Notes under the pieces: generated by a model | The model's input: only the letters and a program-made list of their open reading frames with translations | What the model was told of the DNA's origin: nothing | Databases searched by the model: none | Program-made: the position numbers and the translations under genes | Origin: Geomesophilobacter sediminis | Lineage (GTDB): Bacteria; Desulfobacterota; Desulfuromonadia; Geobacterales; Geobacteraceae | Length of the DNA: 40,980 bases | Assembly (NCBI RefSeq): GCF_016458275.1 | Contig: NZ_JAEMHM010000032.1 | Coordinates: forward strand, 1 to 40,980 | Reading direction: 5' to 3' | In this document: positions 10,547 to 18,818 of the stretch, piece after piece | Position numbering within the stretch: the first letter of the stretch is position 1 | How the letters are laid out: every line of letters starts with the position of its first letter

Positions 10547-11187
10547 AGTTTTTTATCGATACGGCCGACGTAAAGGAAATTCGGGCGGCAAACGAGCTGG
10601 GCCTGGTGGATGGCGTTACGACCAACCCGTCTCTGATCGCCAAGAGCGGCCGGCGCTTTGAAGATGTCATCAAGGAAATCACCGAGATCGTCGACGGCCC
10701 GATTTCCGCGGAGGTCATCTCGCTCGAGCACGACGGCATGATCGCCGAGGCGACCGAACTCGCCAAGATCCACAAGAACATCGTGATCAAGCTCCCGATG
10801 ACCGCCGAAGGGCTCAAGGCCACCAAGACCCTGACCGCGCGCGGCATCAAGACCAACGTCACCTTGATCTTCTCTCCGATGCAGGCGCTGCTCGCCGCCA
10901 AGGCGGGCGCCACCTACGTCTCCCCGTTCGTCGGCCGCCTGGACGACATCGCCCAGGACGGGATGGGGATCATCGAAGAGATCCGCGCCATCTTCGACAA
11001 CTACGGCTACACCGCCGAGATCATCGTCGCCTCGATCCGCAACCCGATCCACGTGCAGAACTCCGCACTCATCGGGGCCGACGTCGCCACGATCCCCTAC
11101 TCGGTCATGCTGCAGCTCGCCAAGCACCCGCTCACCGACGCGGGGATCAAGAAGTTCCTGGAAGACTGGGAGAAGGTTCCCAAGTAA
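10543..11187 (+). CDS. Transaldolase / fructose-6-phosphate aldolase-like (TalC/FSA family)
   Basis: This 214-residue protein is of the short transaldolase type, forming a decameric TIM barrel. The N-terminus [13 protein letters not shown] and the motif [15 protein letters not shown] are diagnostic. The Schiff-base lysine is Lys83 in NIVIKLPMT, and [27 protein letters not shown] and EIIVASIR follow as in the family. It would exchange three-carbon units between sugar phosphates (pentose-phosphate pathway) or act as a fructose-6-phosphate aldolase; sequence alone does not decide. A GGAGGGA site precedes the ATG, which overlaps the stop of the YHS gene. A strong terminator follows. Confidence 0.93.
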   Translation: MKFFIDTADVKEIRAANELGLVDGVTTNPSLIAKSGRRFEDVIKEITEIVDGPISAEVISLEHDGMIAEATELAKIHKNIVIKLPMTAEGLKATKTLTARGIKTNVTLIFSPMQALLAAKAGATYVSPFVGRLDDIAQDGMGIIEEIRAIFDNYGYTAEIIVASIRNPIHVQNSALIGADVATIPYSVMLQLAKHPLTDAGIKKFLEDWEKVPK

Positions 11188-11212
11188 GCTAAAACCGGCA
11201 ACGGCGCCGTTC

Positions 11213-11246
11213 GGGGGCGGGTCATGCGACCCGCCCCCCTGTTTTT
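11213..11246 (+). terminator. Intrinsic terminator of the folK operon
   Basis: An 11-bp GC stem, GGGGGCGGGTC with GACCCGCCCCC, is closed by a 4-nt ATGC loop. A T-run at 11242-11246 follows, about 25 bp after the transaldolase stop. Confidence 0.92.
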
Positions 11247-11276
11247 GGCGCAGAATGTTTACGGCAGGATTCTAAG

Positions 11277-11366
11277 TCCCCCTGTGAAAAGGGGGGACAT
11301 AGGGGGATTTGCCTTTACAAGAACCGTTACGGCAATCCCCCCGCCCCCTTCGCAAAGGGGGGAGCA
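11277..11366. repeat. Dispersed palindromic repeat, family A, copy 2
   Basis: This copy has two small hairpins, CCCCCTGTGAAAAGGGGGG and CCCCCTTCGCAAAGGGGGG. They are held in a larger inverted pair, because GGGGGATT at 11303-11310 pairs with AATCCCCC at 11334-11341. It is the most complete copy of the family in the window and sits between the folK-operon terminator and the leftward DedA gene. Confidence 0.65.
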
Positions 11367-11376
11367 AGCGGGCGAA

Positions 11377-11982
11377 TCAGTTGTCGGCGGCTCTTCGGCG
11401 CTGCAGCTTTACGTATACCGCGATGATCGCCGCGCAGCCGACCAGCACCACGACGAGCGCGTGATGCGAGTACTGCATGATCAGCTCCTGGTTGCTTCCG
11501 ATGAAGTAGCCGATCCCGGTCAGCACGGTCACCCAGATGCCGGCACCAAGCAGGGTGTAGAGGGTGAACTTCACGTGGTTCATCCCGGCCAGCCCCGCGG
11601 GGAGCGAGATCAGGTGCCGCACCACCGGCAAAAGCCTCCCGACGAAGGTCGAGATCTCCCCGTGGCGCAGGAAGAAGCTTTCCACCTTGGCGAACTTCGC
11701 CTCGGTAATGAAGACGTACTTGCCGTATTTCAAAAGCAGCGGCCGCCCCAGGTAACGGGCGGTGAAATAGTTGGCATAGGCTCCGATGAGGCTTCCGAGC
11801 GTACCGCAGAGGATCGCCAAAGGCGCGCTCATCGATCCCTGCTGCGCCAGGTAGCCTGCCGGCGGCATGACCAGTTCACTCGGTATCGGGATCACCGAAC
11901 TCTCCATCGCCATCAGGATGAAGATCCCGGGGTACCCCATGGCCATGATGGTCTGTACCAGCCAGTCGATTGCAGCGTGCAT
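11377..11982 (-). CDS. DedA family membrane protein
   Basis: This 201-residue inner-membrane protein is of the DedA/SNARE-associated (VTT) type. It has [20 protein letters not shown] near the N-terminus and the signature [22 protein letters not shown], with the conserved Gly-Arg and Pro residues of re-entrant loops. Several hydrophobic helices follow, and the C-terminus is basic ([10 protein letters not shown]). DedA proteins act in lipid-carrier and phospholipid flipping and in membrane homeostasis; the substrate of this one is unknown. The start at 11982 has AAGGAG upstream; the longer frame to 12021 has no support. It is divergent from the pyrophosphatase gene. Confidence 0.9.
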   Translation of the reverse strand: MHAAIDWLVQTIMAMGYPGIFILMAMESSVIPIPSELVMPPAGYLAQQGSMSAPLAILCGTLGSLIGAYANYFTARYLGRPLLLKYGKYVFITEAKFAKVESFFLRHGEISTFVGRLLPVVRHLISLPAGLAGMNHVKFTLYTLLGAGIWVTVLTGIGYFIGSNQELIMQYSHHALVVVLVGCAAIIAVYVKLQRRRAADN

Positions 11983-12073
11983 GTAATGCTTCTCCTTTAT
12001 GGCATGTGATACGGGTCGCAATCTTATACGGCTTTTCCAAAAAAAACGACTAATTTAATCCGGGGACAGGAAA

Positions 12074-13720
12074 ATGAAACAGCAAACCTACGTCATCGGT
12101 CATAGAAATCCCGATACCGACTCCGTCGCCTCGGCGCTCGCCTATGCCGAGTTCAAACGGCTCGCCGGAGAAGATAACGTAACCGCCGCCATGGCCGGTT
12201 CCCTCAACCCGCAGACCAAGTGGGTCCTGGAACGGCTCGGCGTAACTCCGCCGCTCTACTTGGCCGACGTGCACCCGAAGGTCCGCGACGTCGTGGTCCG
12301 CACCCCGGTCACCGTGGCGGCCACCGATCCGCTGATGAAGGCGCTCCAGCTCTTCCACCACAACGGAATCCGCATCCTGCCGGTCGTCGACACGGCCGGC
12401 GCCCCCGTCGGCGTCATCCCGCTGATCAAGATCGCCGACCGCTTCCTGCGCACCGGCCCCGACTCGCTCCGGGTCGTCAGCGCCTCGCTCGATTCGCTCG
12501 CTGCCTGCCTCGAAGGGAACTTCCTCGCCGGACAGGCGTCGCTGCAGGTCGAGCAGCTCCGGCTGGTGGTGGGGGCGATGAACGAAACCTCCTTTGCCAC
12601 CCGGCTCACCGGGTTCCCCGCCGAAAGCCTCGTCGTCATCACGGGGGACCGCCCCTCGATCCACCGTGCCGCCATCGCGCACGGGGTGCGGCTTTTGGTG
12701 GTGACCGGCGGTCTCTCCGCCGAGCCTGAGGTGGTCGAGCTCGCCAAGGAGAAGGGAGTCGCCGTCCTCTCCACGCCGCTCGACACCGCCGCCGCGCTGT
12801 CGCTGGCGCGCCTGGCCACCCTGGCCGGCGAGCTGGCCGATCCGCATTTCGAAAGCGTCGGCGTCGGCGAACCGCTGGGCCGGCTGCGCCAGAAGCTGAA
12901 GAGCTCCGGCGAAGCAGCCGTTCTCGCCCTGGAGGACGACGGGGCCCTGGCCGGGGTCGCTACCAAGTCGACCCTCTTCGCGCCGATCCCGTATTCCCTG
13001 ATCCTGGTCGACCACAACGAACTGGTCCAGGCCGTTCCGGGCGCCGAGGAGCTGGAGATCCTGGAAGTGATCGACCACCACAAGCTCGGCAATCCCCCGA
13101 CCTCCTACCCGATCAAGTTCGTGACCGCGCCGGTGGGGAGCACCTGCACCCTGGTCGCCACCCTGTATCGCGACCGCGGCCTCACCCCGGACGCCACTAC
13201 CGCTTCGCTCCTCTTAGCCGGCGTCCTTTCCGACACCGTCATCCTCAAGTCCCCCACCACCTCCGAGCGCGACCGCGCCACGGTGGAGTGGCTCGCCGGG
13301 CTGGCCGGGCTCGACTGGCAGAAGTTCGGCGCCGAGATCTTCGCCGCCTCAGGTGCCCTTTCCGGCTACGGTGGACCGCTGCAGATCGTCCGGTCCGACT
13401 TCAAACACTTCAGCCAGGGTGACCTCACCTTCGGCGTCGGTCAGGTCGAGGTGTTCGGTTTCGACGAGTTCCACGCCATGAAAGCCGACCTGCGCCAGGC
13501 GCTGGCCTCGGTCCGGGCGGGGGACAAGCTGGAAATGGCCGGCCTCATGGTCACCGACATCGCCACCGAATGCACCCTTTTCCTCGTGGACGGCGGTGCC
13601 GAATATTCCAAGCACATGGGGTACCCCCGCGTCGAGCCGCAGCTCTACGAGATGCAGGGGGTTATGTCCCGTAAGAAGCAGTTGGTGCCGCACCTGATCA
13701 AGGTGCTCGGAGCGCTCTGA
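12074..13720 (+). CDS. CBS-domain manganese-dependent inorganic pyrophosphatase (family II)
   Basis: This 548-residue cytosolic enzyme hydrolyses pyrophosphate. The DHH catalytic half is split by a regulatory insert. Motif GHRNPDTDSVASAL comes first, then CBS1 (about 70-120), a DRTGG-like region (about 125-240), CBS2 (about 245-300), and the DHH triad at 334-336 with the DHHA2 domain at the C-terminus. Family enzymes of this CBS-DRTGG layout are inhibited by AMP/ADP and activated by diadenosine polyphosphates, so activity probably follows the energy charge. Length is normal for the family. Its stop shares one base with the start of the next gene (TGATG), which indicates coupling to the methyltransferase/reductase fusion. 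Confidence 0.93.
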   Translation: MKQQTYVIGHRNPDTDSVASALAYAEFKRLAGEDNVTAAMAGSLNPQTKWVLERLGVTPPLYLADVHPKVRDVVVRTPVTVAATDPLMKALQLFHHNGIRILPVVDTAGAPVGVIPLIKIADRFLRTGPDSLRVVSASLDSLAACLEGNFLAGQASLQVEQLRLVVGAMNETSFATRLTGFPAESLVVITGDRPSIHRAAIAHGVRLLVVTGGLSAEPEVVELAKEKGVAVLSTPLDTAAALSLARLATLAGELADPHFESVGVGEPLGRLRQKLKSSGEAAVLALEDDGALAGVATKSTLFAPIPYSLILVDHNELVQAVPGAEELEILEVIDHHKLGNPPTSYPIKFVTAPVGSTCTLVATLYRDRGLTPDATTASLLLAGVLSDTVILKSPTTSERDRATVEWLAGLAGLDWQKFGAEIFAASGALSGYGGPLQIVRSDFKHFSQGDLTFGVGQVEVFGFDEFHAMKADLRQALASVRAGDKLEMAGLMVTDIATECTLFLVDGGAEYSKHMGYPRVEPQLYEMQGVMSRKKQLVPHLIKVLGAL

Positions 13721-15543
13721 TGACCAATGGGTTTCTGAAAAGGGTCCGCGAGGAGGTGCTGGTCGGCGACGGCGCGATCGGCACCATGCTCTATGCCAAG
13801 GGGGTGGCGCTCGAGGCGAACTTCGAGCACCTGAACCTGGTGCGCCCCTCGCTGGTGCGGGAGCTGCACCGCGAATACCTGGACGCCGGGGCCCAGGTCA
13901 TCGAGACCAACACCTTCGGCGCCAACTTCGTCAAGCTCTCCGCCATCGGGCTCGGTTCCAAGGTCGCCGAGATCAACCGCCAGGGCGCGGCCCTGGCCCG
14001 GGAGGCCGCCCGCGGCCGGGATGCCTTCGTCGCCGGCTCCGTGGGCCCCTTGGGGCGCGGCAAGGCGGAACTCGCCGCAGGTTCCGAGCTCGACTGCTTT
14101 CGTGCCCAGGCGAGCGCGCTCGCCGAGGGGGGGGTCGATCTCCTGATCCTGGAAACATTCGCCGATTTGGACGAGCTTCTCTTCGCGCTGCAGGCGGCGC
14201 GGGAAACCGGGCTCCCGGTGGTGGCGAACCTTGCCTACGGCGAGGGGGCCAAACTCACCGGGGGAATCGAAGCCGAGGCCGCCGCCGCGCGCCTTGCCGC
14301 GGCCGGGGCCGATCTGGTCGGCGCCAACTGCGGCGCCGGTCCGCTGGAACTGCTCAAGACCCTGAAGCGGATCGCCACGGTCACCGATCTTCCCCTGGCC
14401 GCCTATCCCAACAGCGGTTTCCCCGAATACGTCGACGGCCGGTACATCTACCGCGCCACCCCGGAATACTTCGCCGGGATGGCCGCCGAGATGGCCGCCG
14501 CGGGAGCCTGCCTCATCGGCGGCTGCTGCGGGACGACTCCTGATCACGTCCGCAGCATTGCCGCCGCGTTGCGGGGGCTCAAGCCGGCCCCCCGGACCGT
14601 AGTGCAACCGTCCGCCCAGGCGGAAACCGGCACCGGAACGGGTGCGGCCGCGGCCGGGTTCCTCGCCGACTGGGGCAAGCGCAAGGTGGTGACCGTGGAA
14701 CTCGACCCGCCCAAGGGGCTCGACTGCTCCGGTGTCATTGCCGGAAGCCGCGCGCTCAAGGACGCCGGCGCCGATGCCATTAACCTGGCGGAAAACCCGC
14801 TCGCCCGGGTGCGGATGGGGAACATCGCCCTCGCCTCGCTGATCCGCCGCGAGGTGGATATCGAGGTGATCGCCCACATCACCTGCCGGGACCGAAACCT
14901 CCTCGGGCTGCAGTCCGACCTGATGGGCGCGAGTCTTTTGGGGGTCAGCGCCATCCTTGCCGTTACCGGCGACCCGGCGAGCCTCGGCGACGATGCCGCC
15001 GCTTCCTCGGTCTACGACCTCAACTCCTTTACTCTGATCAAGCTTTTAAGCGACCTGAACCGCGGGGTGAACGCACTGGGGAACCCGATCGGCGAGGGTA
15101 CCGGATTTACCATCGGCGCGGCTTTCAACCCGAACGGCCAAAAGATGGACGTGCAGGTGCAGCGGCTGGAAAAGAAGGTCGCCAACGGCGCGACCTTCGT
15201 ACAGACCCAGCCGATCTACGATCTGCAGCGGCTCGACCTCATGCTGGAGCAGACCGCCCACCTGGATATTCCCATCCTCCCCGGCGTTTTGCCCCTGGTG
15301 AGCGGGCGCAACGCCGAGTTTCTCCACAACGAGGTCCCGGGCATCGTCATCCCCGAGGCTATCCGGGCCCGGATGGCCGGGAAGACCGGGGATGAAGGGG
15401 TGCAGGAAGGACTTGCCATCGCGAGAGAGTTCATCGAGGCGGCCTTCGACCGGGTGGGGGGTTTCTACCTCATCCCCCCCTTCGGCAAGTACCGGATCGC
15501 CGCCGAGCTGGTGCGATTTATCAAGGAAAGAGGTGCGCGGTAG
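13720..15543 (+). CDS. Bifunctional homocysteine S-methyltransferase / methylenetetrahydrofolate reductase
   Basis: This 607-residue fusion has an N-terminal homocysteine S-methyltransferase barrel (about 1-290). Zinc ligands are Cys204 (GANCGAG) and Cys269/Cys270 (GGCCGTTPDH), and the opening is LVGDGAIGTMLYAKG. The C-terminal half (about 310-605) is a methylene-THF reductase barrel with TVELDPPKG, HITCRDRN and FVQTQPIYD. The layout matches YitJ-type proteins: one half makes or uses methyl-THF and the other methylates homocysteine, linking folate and methionine metabolism. Which methyl donor the N-terminal half prefers cannot be read from sequence. The start overlaps the pyrophosphatase stop. 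An inverted repeat with arms TAGGAGC and GCTCCTA begins at its stop codon. Confidence 0.92.
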   Translation: MTNGFLKRVREEVLVGDGAIGTMLYAKGVALEANFEHLNLVRPSLVRELHREYLDAGAQVIETNTFGANFVKLSAIGLGSKVAEINRQGAALAREAARGRDAFVAGSVGPLGRGKAELAAGSELDCFRAQASALAEGGVDLLILETFADLDELLFALQAARETGLPVVANLAYGEGAKLTGGIEAEAAAARLAAAGADLVGANCGAGPLELLKTLKRIATVTDLPLAAYPNSGFPEYVDGRYIYRATPEYFAGMAAEMAAAGACLIGGCCGTTPDHVRSIAAALRGLKPAPRTVVQPSAQAETGTGTGAAAAGFLADWGKRKVVTVELDPPKGLDCSGVIAGSRALKDAGADAINLAENPLARVRMGNIALASLIRREVDIEVIAHITCRDRNLLGLQSDLMGASLLGVSAILAVTGDPASLGDDAAASSVYDLNSFTLIKLLSDLNRGVNALGNPIGEGTGFTIGAAFNPNGQKMDVQVQRLEKKVANGATFVQTQPIYDLQRLDLMLEQTAHLDIPILPGVLPLVSGRNAEFLHNEVPGIVIPEAIRARMAGKTGDEGVQEGLAIAREFIEAAFDRVGGFYLIPPFGKYRIAAELVRFIKERGAR

Positions 15544-15597
15544 GAGCACGTCAGTGCCCTCCCCCCAACCCTCTCCCGGAGGGAGAGGGCGCTCCTA
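15541..15597. repeat. Inverted repeat after the methyltransferase/reductase gene (family B)
   Basis: Outer arms TAGGAGC (15541-15547) and GCTCCTA (15591-15597) enclose a CCCTCTCCC/GGGAGAGGG hairpin. The hairpin is the core of a dispersed family also seen at 17448-17480 and, more loosely, at 18617-18658 and 5101-5144. The position at the end of an operon suggests a factor-dependent termination or mRNA-protecting role, but there is only a short A-run and no T-tract. Confidence 0.55.
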
Positions 15598-15617
15598 AAA
15601 CAAGGCAGGGTTTGAAC

Positions 15618-15675
15618 TCCCCCTGTGAAAAAGCGGGATTTAGGGGGATTTGGTTTCGGCCCCCTTTGTCAAAGA
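15618..15675. repeat. Dispersed palindromic repeat, family A, copy 3
   Basis: It contains CCCCCTGTGAAAA, shared with copy 2, and GGGATTTAGGGGGATTTG (15635-15652), identical to copy 1. A CCCCCTTTGTCAAAG arm follows. It is directly adjacent to the family B element and upstream of the siroheme gene. Confidence 0.6.
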
Positions 15676-15744
15676 GAGAAGTACGTCGCCGGATTGCTAT
15701 GAAATTGACCTTCGTCATTTCCAGGACCTGAGTAAGGAGTCATC

Positions 15745-16422
15745 ATGCCGAAGAAGGACATTGTGGAGAAAGGCGCCATCCTGCAGCGCGACCGGGAGAC
15801 CTACGCGATCGCTCCGCACACGCCGGGCGGGTTCGTCGACACCGCCACCCTGAGAAGGATCTGCGACGTCGCCGACAAATACCAGATCCCGGCGATAAAG
15901 CTCACCTCGGCCCAGCGGATCGCGCTTTTGGGGATCCGGGAAGAGGAGATCGACGCGATCTGGGCCGAACTGGACCAGCGGCACGGGGCTCCGATCGGCC
16001 TTTGCGTGCGCAGCGTCAAGATCTGCCCCGGCACCGAGTTCTGCAAGCGCGCGGTCCAGGATTCGGTCTCGCTCGGCCTGAAGGTCGACGCCCTCTACCA
16101 CTCGATGCCGCTCCCCAACAAGGCTAAGTTCGGCATTTCCGGCTGCCTCCTTTCCTGCTCGGAGACCCACACCAAGGACATCGGCATGGCCGGCACCGCC
16201 AAGGGGTGGCGCATCATGGTGGGAGGCAACGGCGGCCCGAAACCCCGCCTGGCGGACATCCTCATCGACAACGTCCCCGACGAGGAAACGGTATTGGAAA
16301 TCGTGGCCAAGGTGGTGGATTTCTACAAGAACTACCCGAACAACGAGCTGCGCCTGGGCCGCATCATCGACGCGATGGGCATCGAGGCCTTCCGCACCGC
16401 GGTTCTGGGTGATGGCAAATAA
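15745..16422 (+). CDS. Small siroheme/[4Fe-4S] protein (assimilatory-type sulfite reductase family)
   Basis: This 225-residue protein has a nitrite/sulfite reductase ferredoxin-like half (PGGFVDTATLRRICDVADKY). A coupled siroheme-[4Fe-4S] site follows, with Cys94/Cys100 in CPGTEFC (CX5C) and Cys134/Cys138 in GCLLSC (CX3C), the spacing of sulfite and nitrite reductases. At this size it matches low-molecular-weight proteins such as the Desulfovibrio vulgaris 'assimilatory' sulfite reductase and methanogen P590, about half as long as full reductases. It probably reduces sulfite or nitrite, or acts in electron transfer; the physiological substrate is open. TAAGGAG precedes the ATG. No other sulfite-assimilation genes flank it; ttcA and a polyferredoxin do. 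Confidence 0.85.
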   Translation: MPKKDIVEKGAILQRDRETYAIAPHTPGGFVDTATLRRICDVADKYQIPAIKLTSAQRIALLGIREEEIDAIWAELDQRHGAPIGLCVRSVKICPGTEFCKRAVQDSVSLGLKVDALYHSMPLPNKAKFGISGCLLSCSETHTKDIGMAGTAKGWRIMVGGNGGPKPRLADILIDNVPDEETVLEIVAKVVDFYKNYPNNELRLGRIIDAMGIEAFRTAVLGDGK

Positions 16423-16463
16423 GATGGACATGCTGATTTTGAAGAAAATGGCAGGAGGCGCGG

Positions 16464-17231
16464 ATGGCGCTTATTGAAGACGCCCAGTTCACCAGGATCA
16501 AGAACCGGGTCGGCAAGGCGATCGCCGACTACGACCTGATCTCCGAGGGAGATCGAATCGCGGTCGCCGTTTCGGGAGGGAAGGATTCCTACACGCTGCT
16601 CCACATGCTGGACACGCTGCGGCGGCGCGCCCCGGTGAAGTACGAGCTGATGGCGATCAACATCGACTCCGGCTATCCCGGGTTCCGCGCCGACATCATC
16701 GAGGACCACCTGAAGGAGCAGGGCTTCGCGTACCACATCGAGAAGACCGACCACTACGGGATCATCTCGGAGAAGCGCCGCCCCAACTCATCCTACTGCT
16801 CGATCTGCGCCCGGCTCAAGCGGGGCGCGCTCTATGGCCTGGCGCAGCAGTTCGGCTGCAACAAGATCGCCCTCGGCCACCACATGGACGACTTCATCGA
16901 GACCCTGCTGTTGAACCAGTTCTTCGTCGGGTCGCTCAAGGCGATGGCGCCGAGCATGCTGGCGGACAACGGCGTCACCACCGTGATCCGCCCCCTGGTT
17001 TACGTCCCGGAAAGCGAGATCATCCCGTTTTCGCGCAACAACCGCTTCCCGGTCGTCTGCTGCCGGTGCCCGGTCTGCGGCAAGGCCGATTTGCAGCGCA
17101 AACGGATGAAGGAGTTGCTGGCGGATTTGGAGCGGGAAAACCCGGTGGTGAAGAAGAGCCTTTTGAAGGCCCTTTCCAACGTACATCCGCGCCACCTGAT
17201 GGACAAAGGGCTGACCAGGATTCCCTCCTGA
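16464..17231 (+). CDS. ttcA: tRNA 2-thiocytidine synthetase TtcA
   Basis: This 255-residue ATP-dependent enzyme thiolates cytidine 32 in tRNA. The PP-loop SGGKDS is at 37-42, the family motif NSSYCSICARLKRG supplies a CX2C pair, and a further Cys cluster occurs in PVVCCRCPVCGK. The first pair plus a later Cys usually hold the [4Fe-4S] cluster of TtcA. ALGHHMDDFIETLLLN is also characteristic. GGAGG lies ahead of the ATG. It follows the siroheme gene by 41 bp in the same direction, so both may be co-transcribed, and both use Fe-S chemistry. Confidence 0.9.
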   Translation: MALIEDAQFTRIKNRVGKAIADYDLISEGDRIAVAVSGGKDSYTLLHMLDTLRRRAPVKYELMAINIDSGYPGFRADIIEDHLKEQGFAYHIEKTDHYGIISEKRRPNSSYCSICARLKRGALYGLAQQFGCNKIALGHHMDDFIETLLLNQFFVGSLKAMAPSMLADNGVTTVIRPLVYVPESEIIPFSRNNRFPVVCCRCPVCGKADLQRKRMKELLADLERENPVVKKSLLKALSNVHPRHLMDKGLTRIPS

Positions 17232-17314
17232 CGCAGATCGTTGATGATGTCTTTGACGGTTATATAGCCACAGTAGACGACGATCCCCAGCCCGCATACC
17301 ACCATCGGTTCCAT
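17000..17314 (-). CDS. Possible small membrane protein antisense to the ttcA end
   Basis: A minus-strand frame begins with MEPMVVCGLGIVVYCGYITVK, a plausible single membrane segment, preceded by AGGAGGG with about 7-nt spacing. The first 28 codons lie outside ttcA; the remaining 76 run antisense inside ttcA and look like a shadow (many Arg, Ser and Phe). It could be a real small gene whose own 3' end has been lost or frame-shifted, or a chance frame behind a good ribosome site. Confidence 0.3.
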   Translation of the reverse strand: MEPMVVCGLGIVVYCGYITVKDIINDLRQEGILVSPLSIRWRGCTLERAFKRLFFTTGFSRSKSASNSFIRLRCKSALPQTGHRQQTTGKRLLRENGMISLSGT

Positions 17315-17447
17315 ATCCATGCCCTCCTGTCATTTTCGATGATTGGAGCATAGCATGGGACAGCGACAGAATAAGTCGCATCATCCGTGTGGGTTCCCCA
17401 GGTGGTTCTTGGGAACCAGATCGAAAGGTTCTTCCTGGTAATCCTTC

Positions 17448-17480
17448 TCACCCCGCCCCTCTCCCGAAGGGAGAGGGAGG
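17448..17480. repeat. Dispersed palindromic repeat, family B
   Basis: CCCTCTCCC and GGGAGAGGG arms lie around GAA, just upstream of the polyferredoxin gene. The core is almost the same as at 15568-15590. Being only about 15 bp before the ATG, it may influence translation of that gene. Confidence 0.55.
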
Positions 17481-17495
17481 ACCAAAGGTAACCCA

Positions 17496-18488
17496 ATGCC
17501 AAACCAGAAAACCCAGCCGGTCCGGATCGCCGTCCAGTGGGCGTTCCTCCTTTTCTCCCTTTACCTCGGCTTCGCCTTCTACCGCTTCGTGCTCCACTTC
17601 CGCAGCGGCGGCGCCACCGCGTTCGTCTCCCGCCCGGACGGCGTGGAGGCCTTTCTCCCGATCTCGGCCCTGGTCAGCCTGAAGGCGTGGCTGGTCTCGG
17701 GCGAGATCAACTCCATCCATCCCGCCGGACTGGTGATCTTTCTCACCATATTGCTCCTCTCCCTGGTTTTGAAGCGGGCCTTCTGTTCCTGGATCTGCCC
17801 CGTCGCCACCGTCAGCGAAGTCATGTGGAAGCTCGGGCAGAAGGCGCTGAAAAGGAACTTCCAGTTTCCGCGCTACCTCGACCTGGCGTTGCGCGGGGTG
17901 AAGTTCCTGCTCCTTTTCTTCTTCCTCTTCACCGTGGTCGGCGGCATGTCGGGGCTGGCGCTGCAGGCGTTCATCCTCTCGGACTACAACAAGATGGCCG
18001 ACGTGAAGATGCTGGATTTCTTCCTCAACCTCTCCGGCACCGGACTCATCGTCATCGGCACCTTGCTGGTTCTCTCCGTTTTCTTCCGCAATCCGTTTTG
18101 CCGTTTCATCTGCCCGTACGGCGCGCTGCTCGGGCTTCTTTCCCGCCTGTCGCCGGTGAAGGTGGAACGGGTCGCCTCCGCCTGCATCTCCTGCGGCGGC
18201 TGTAACCGCGCCTGCCCCTCCCATCTGGACGTGATGCAGAGCACCCGGGTCGGCTCGGAGGAGTGCATCGGCTGCCTGCGCTGTGTGGACAACTGCCCGA
18301 AACCCGAGGCGCTGCAGTTGCGGCTCAAAGGGGGAAAGATCGTGGGGGGGATGGTGTTCGCGGCGCTGGTGGTGGTGCTGTTCGTAGGCGGATCGCTGGT
18401 GGGACGGGCGACCGGGCACTGGCACACGTCGATGGACAGGGCCGAGTACCAGCGGCTCTTCACCCTGCCGGAGATACCGCACCTTTGA
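17496..18488 (+). CDS. Membrane polyferredoxin, NapH/CcoG-like 4Fe-4S protein
   Basis: This 330-residue inner-membrane protein has about five transmembrane helices. Two CXXXCP-type motifs after membrane helices (FCSWICPVATVSE and FCRFICPYGALLG) are typical of NapH/NosR/CcoG-type quinol or cuprous-ion oxidising proteins. A cytoplasmic loop then carries two classical [4Fe-4S] ferredoxin sites (CISCGGCNRACP and CIGCLRCVDNCP). A final membrane helix and a short tail follow. It probably moves electrons between the quinone pool and a soluble or periplasmic partner. No partner oxidoreductase is encoded next to it, so its pathway is unknown. The ribosome site is weak (AAAGGTAA). Confidence 0.85.
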   Translation: MPNQKTQPVRIAVQWAFLLFSLYLGFAFYRFVLHFRSGGATAFVSRPDGVEAFLPISALVSLKAWLVSGEINSIHPAGLVIFLTILLLSLVLKRAFCSWICPVATVSEVMWKLGQKALKRNFQFPRYLDLALRGVKFLLLFFFLFTVVGGMSGLALQAFILSDYNKMADVKMLDFFLNLSGTGLIVIGTLLVLSVFFRNPFCRFICPYGALLGLLSRLSPVKVERVASACISCGGCNRACPSHLDVMQSTRVGSEECIGCLRCVDNCPKPEALQLRLKGGKIVGGMVFAALVVVLFVGGSLVGRATGHWHTSMDRAEYQRLFTLPEIPHL

Positions 18489-18752
18489 TCCAGGTGAAGC
18501 CCGGGCCTACCTGGTAGGAGCGACATTCCGGTCGCGATTTGACTCCTTCATATAAGCAAGGCAGCTGCCCACCCGGTGGGAGCGCCTTTCCTGGCGAGAT
18601 AGCGGCTGTCAGCAACCCCATCCTCACCCTGTCCCTCCCCTTGAAGGGGAGGGAACGCCACGCGGTACCCTCCCCCAATGCCGCGCCTGCGCCAATTGGC
18701 AACAGTTCTCCGCTGAAACGACTCCGGCCGGGCGGGTGATCCCGTCCGGCCG
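18489..18752. repeat. Repeat-rich intergenic region (REP-like family C and others)
   Basis: This gene-free stretch holds two copies of a 26-nt element. GGTAGGAGCGACATTCCGG begins the one at 18513-18538 and GGTGGGAGCGCCTTTCC begins the one at 18575-18600; each can fold into a small hairpin. They resemble bacterial REP elements of the GTGGGAGCG type. A family B-like arm pair follows at 18617-18658. An inverted repeat with arms CGGCCGGGCGGG and CCCGTCCGGCCG (one mismatch, TGAT loop) ends next to the dksA-like terminator. No coding frame is credible here. Confidence 0.55.
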
Positions 18753-18780
18753 AAAAAAAACGGGGGCGCTAACGCCCCCG
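18753..18780 (-). terminator. Intrinsic terminator of the dksA-like gene
   Basis: Read leftward, CGGGGGCG and CGCCCCCG pair around a TTAG loop, and eight T residues follow (A-run at 18753-18760). It lies about 40 bp past the stop of the dksA-like gene. Confidence 0.92.
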
Positions 18781-18818
18781 TACCTTGCCAGTCATCAGTT
18801 TGGGCTGGGCGGAAGCCG

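Noticed and set aside
9751-11187. One continuous 478-codon frame across folK and the transaldolase gene
   Set aside because: The first part is out of frame with folK. Only the segment from 10543 is real, with its own ATG and ribosome site.
13645-14877. 410-codon leftward frame opposite the methyltransferase/reductase gene
   Set aside because: Shadow of a gene with recognisable zinc and folate motifs.
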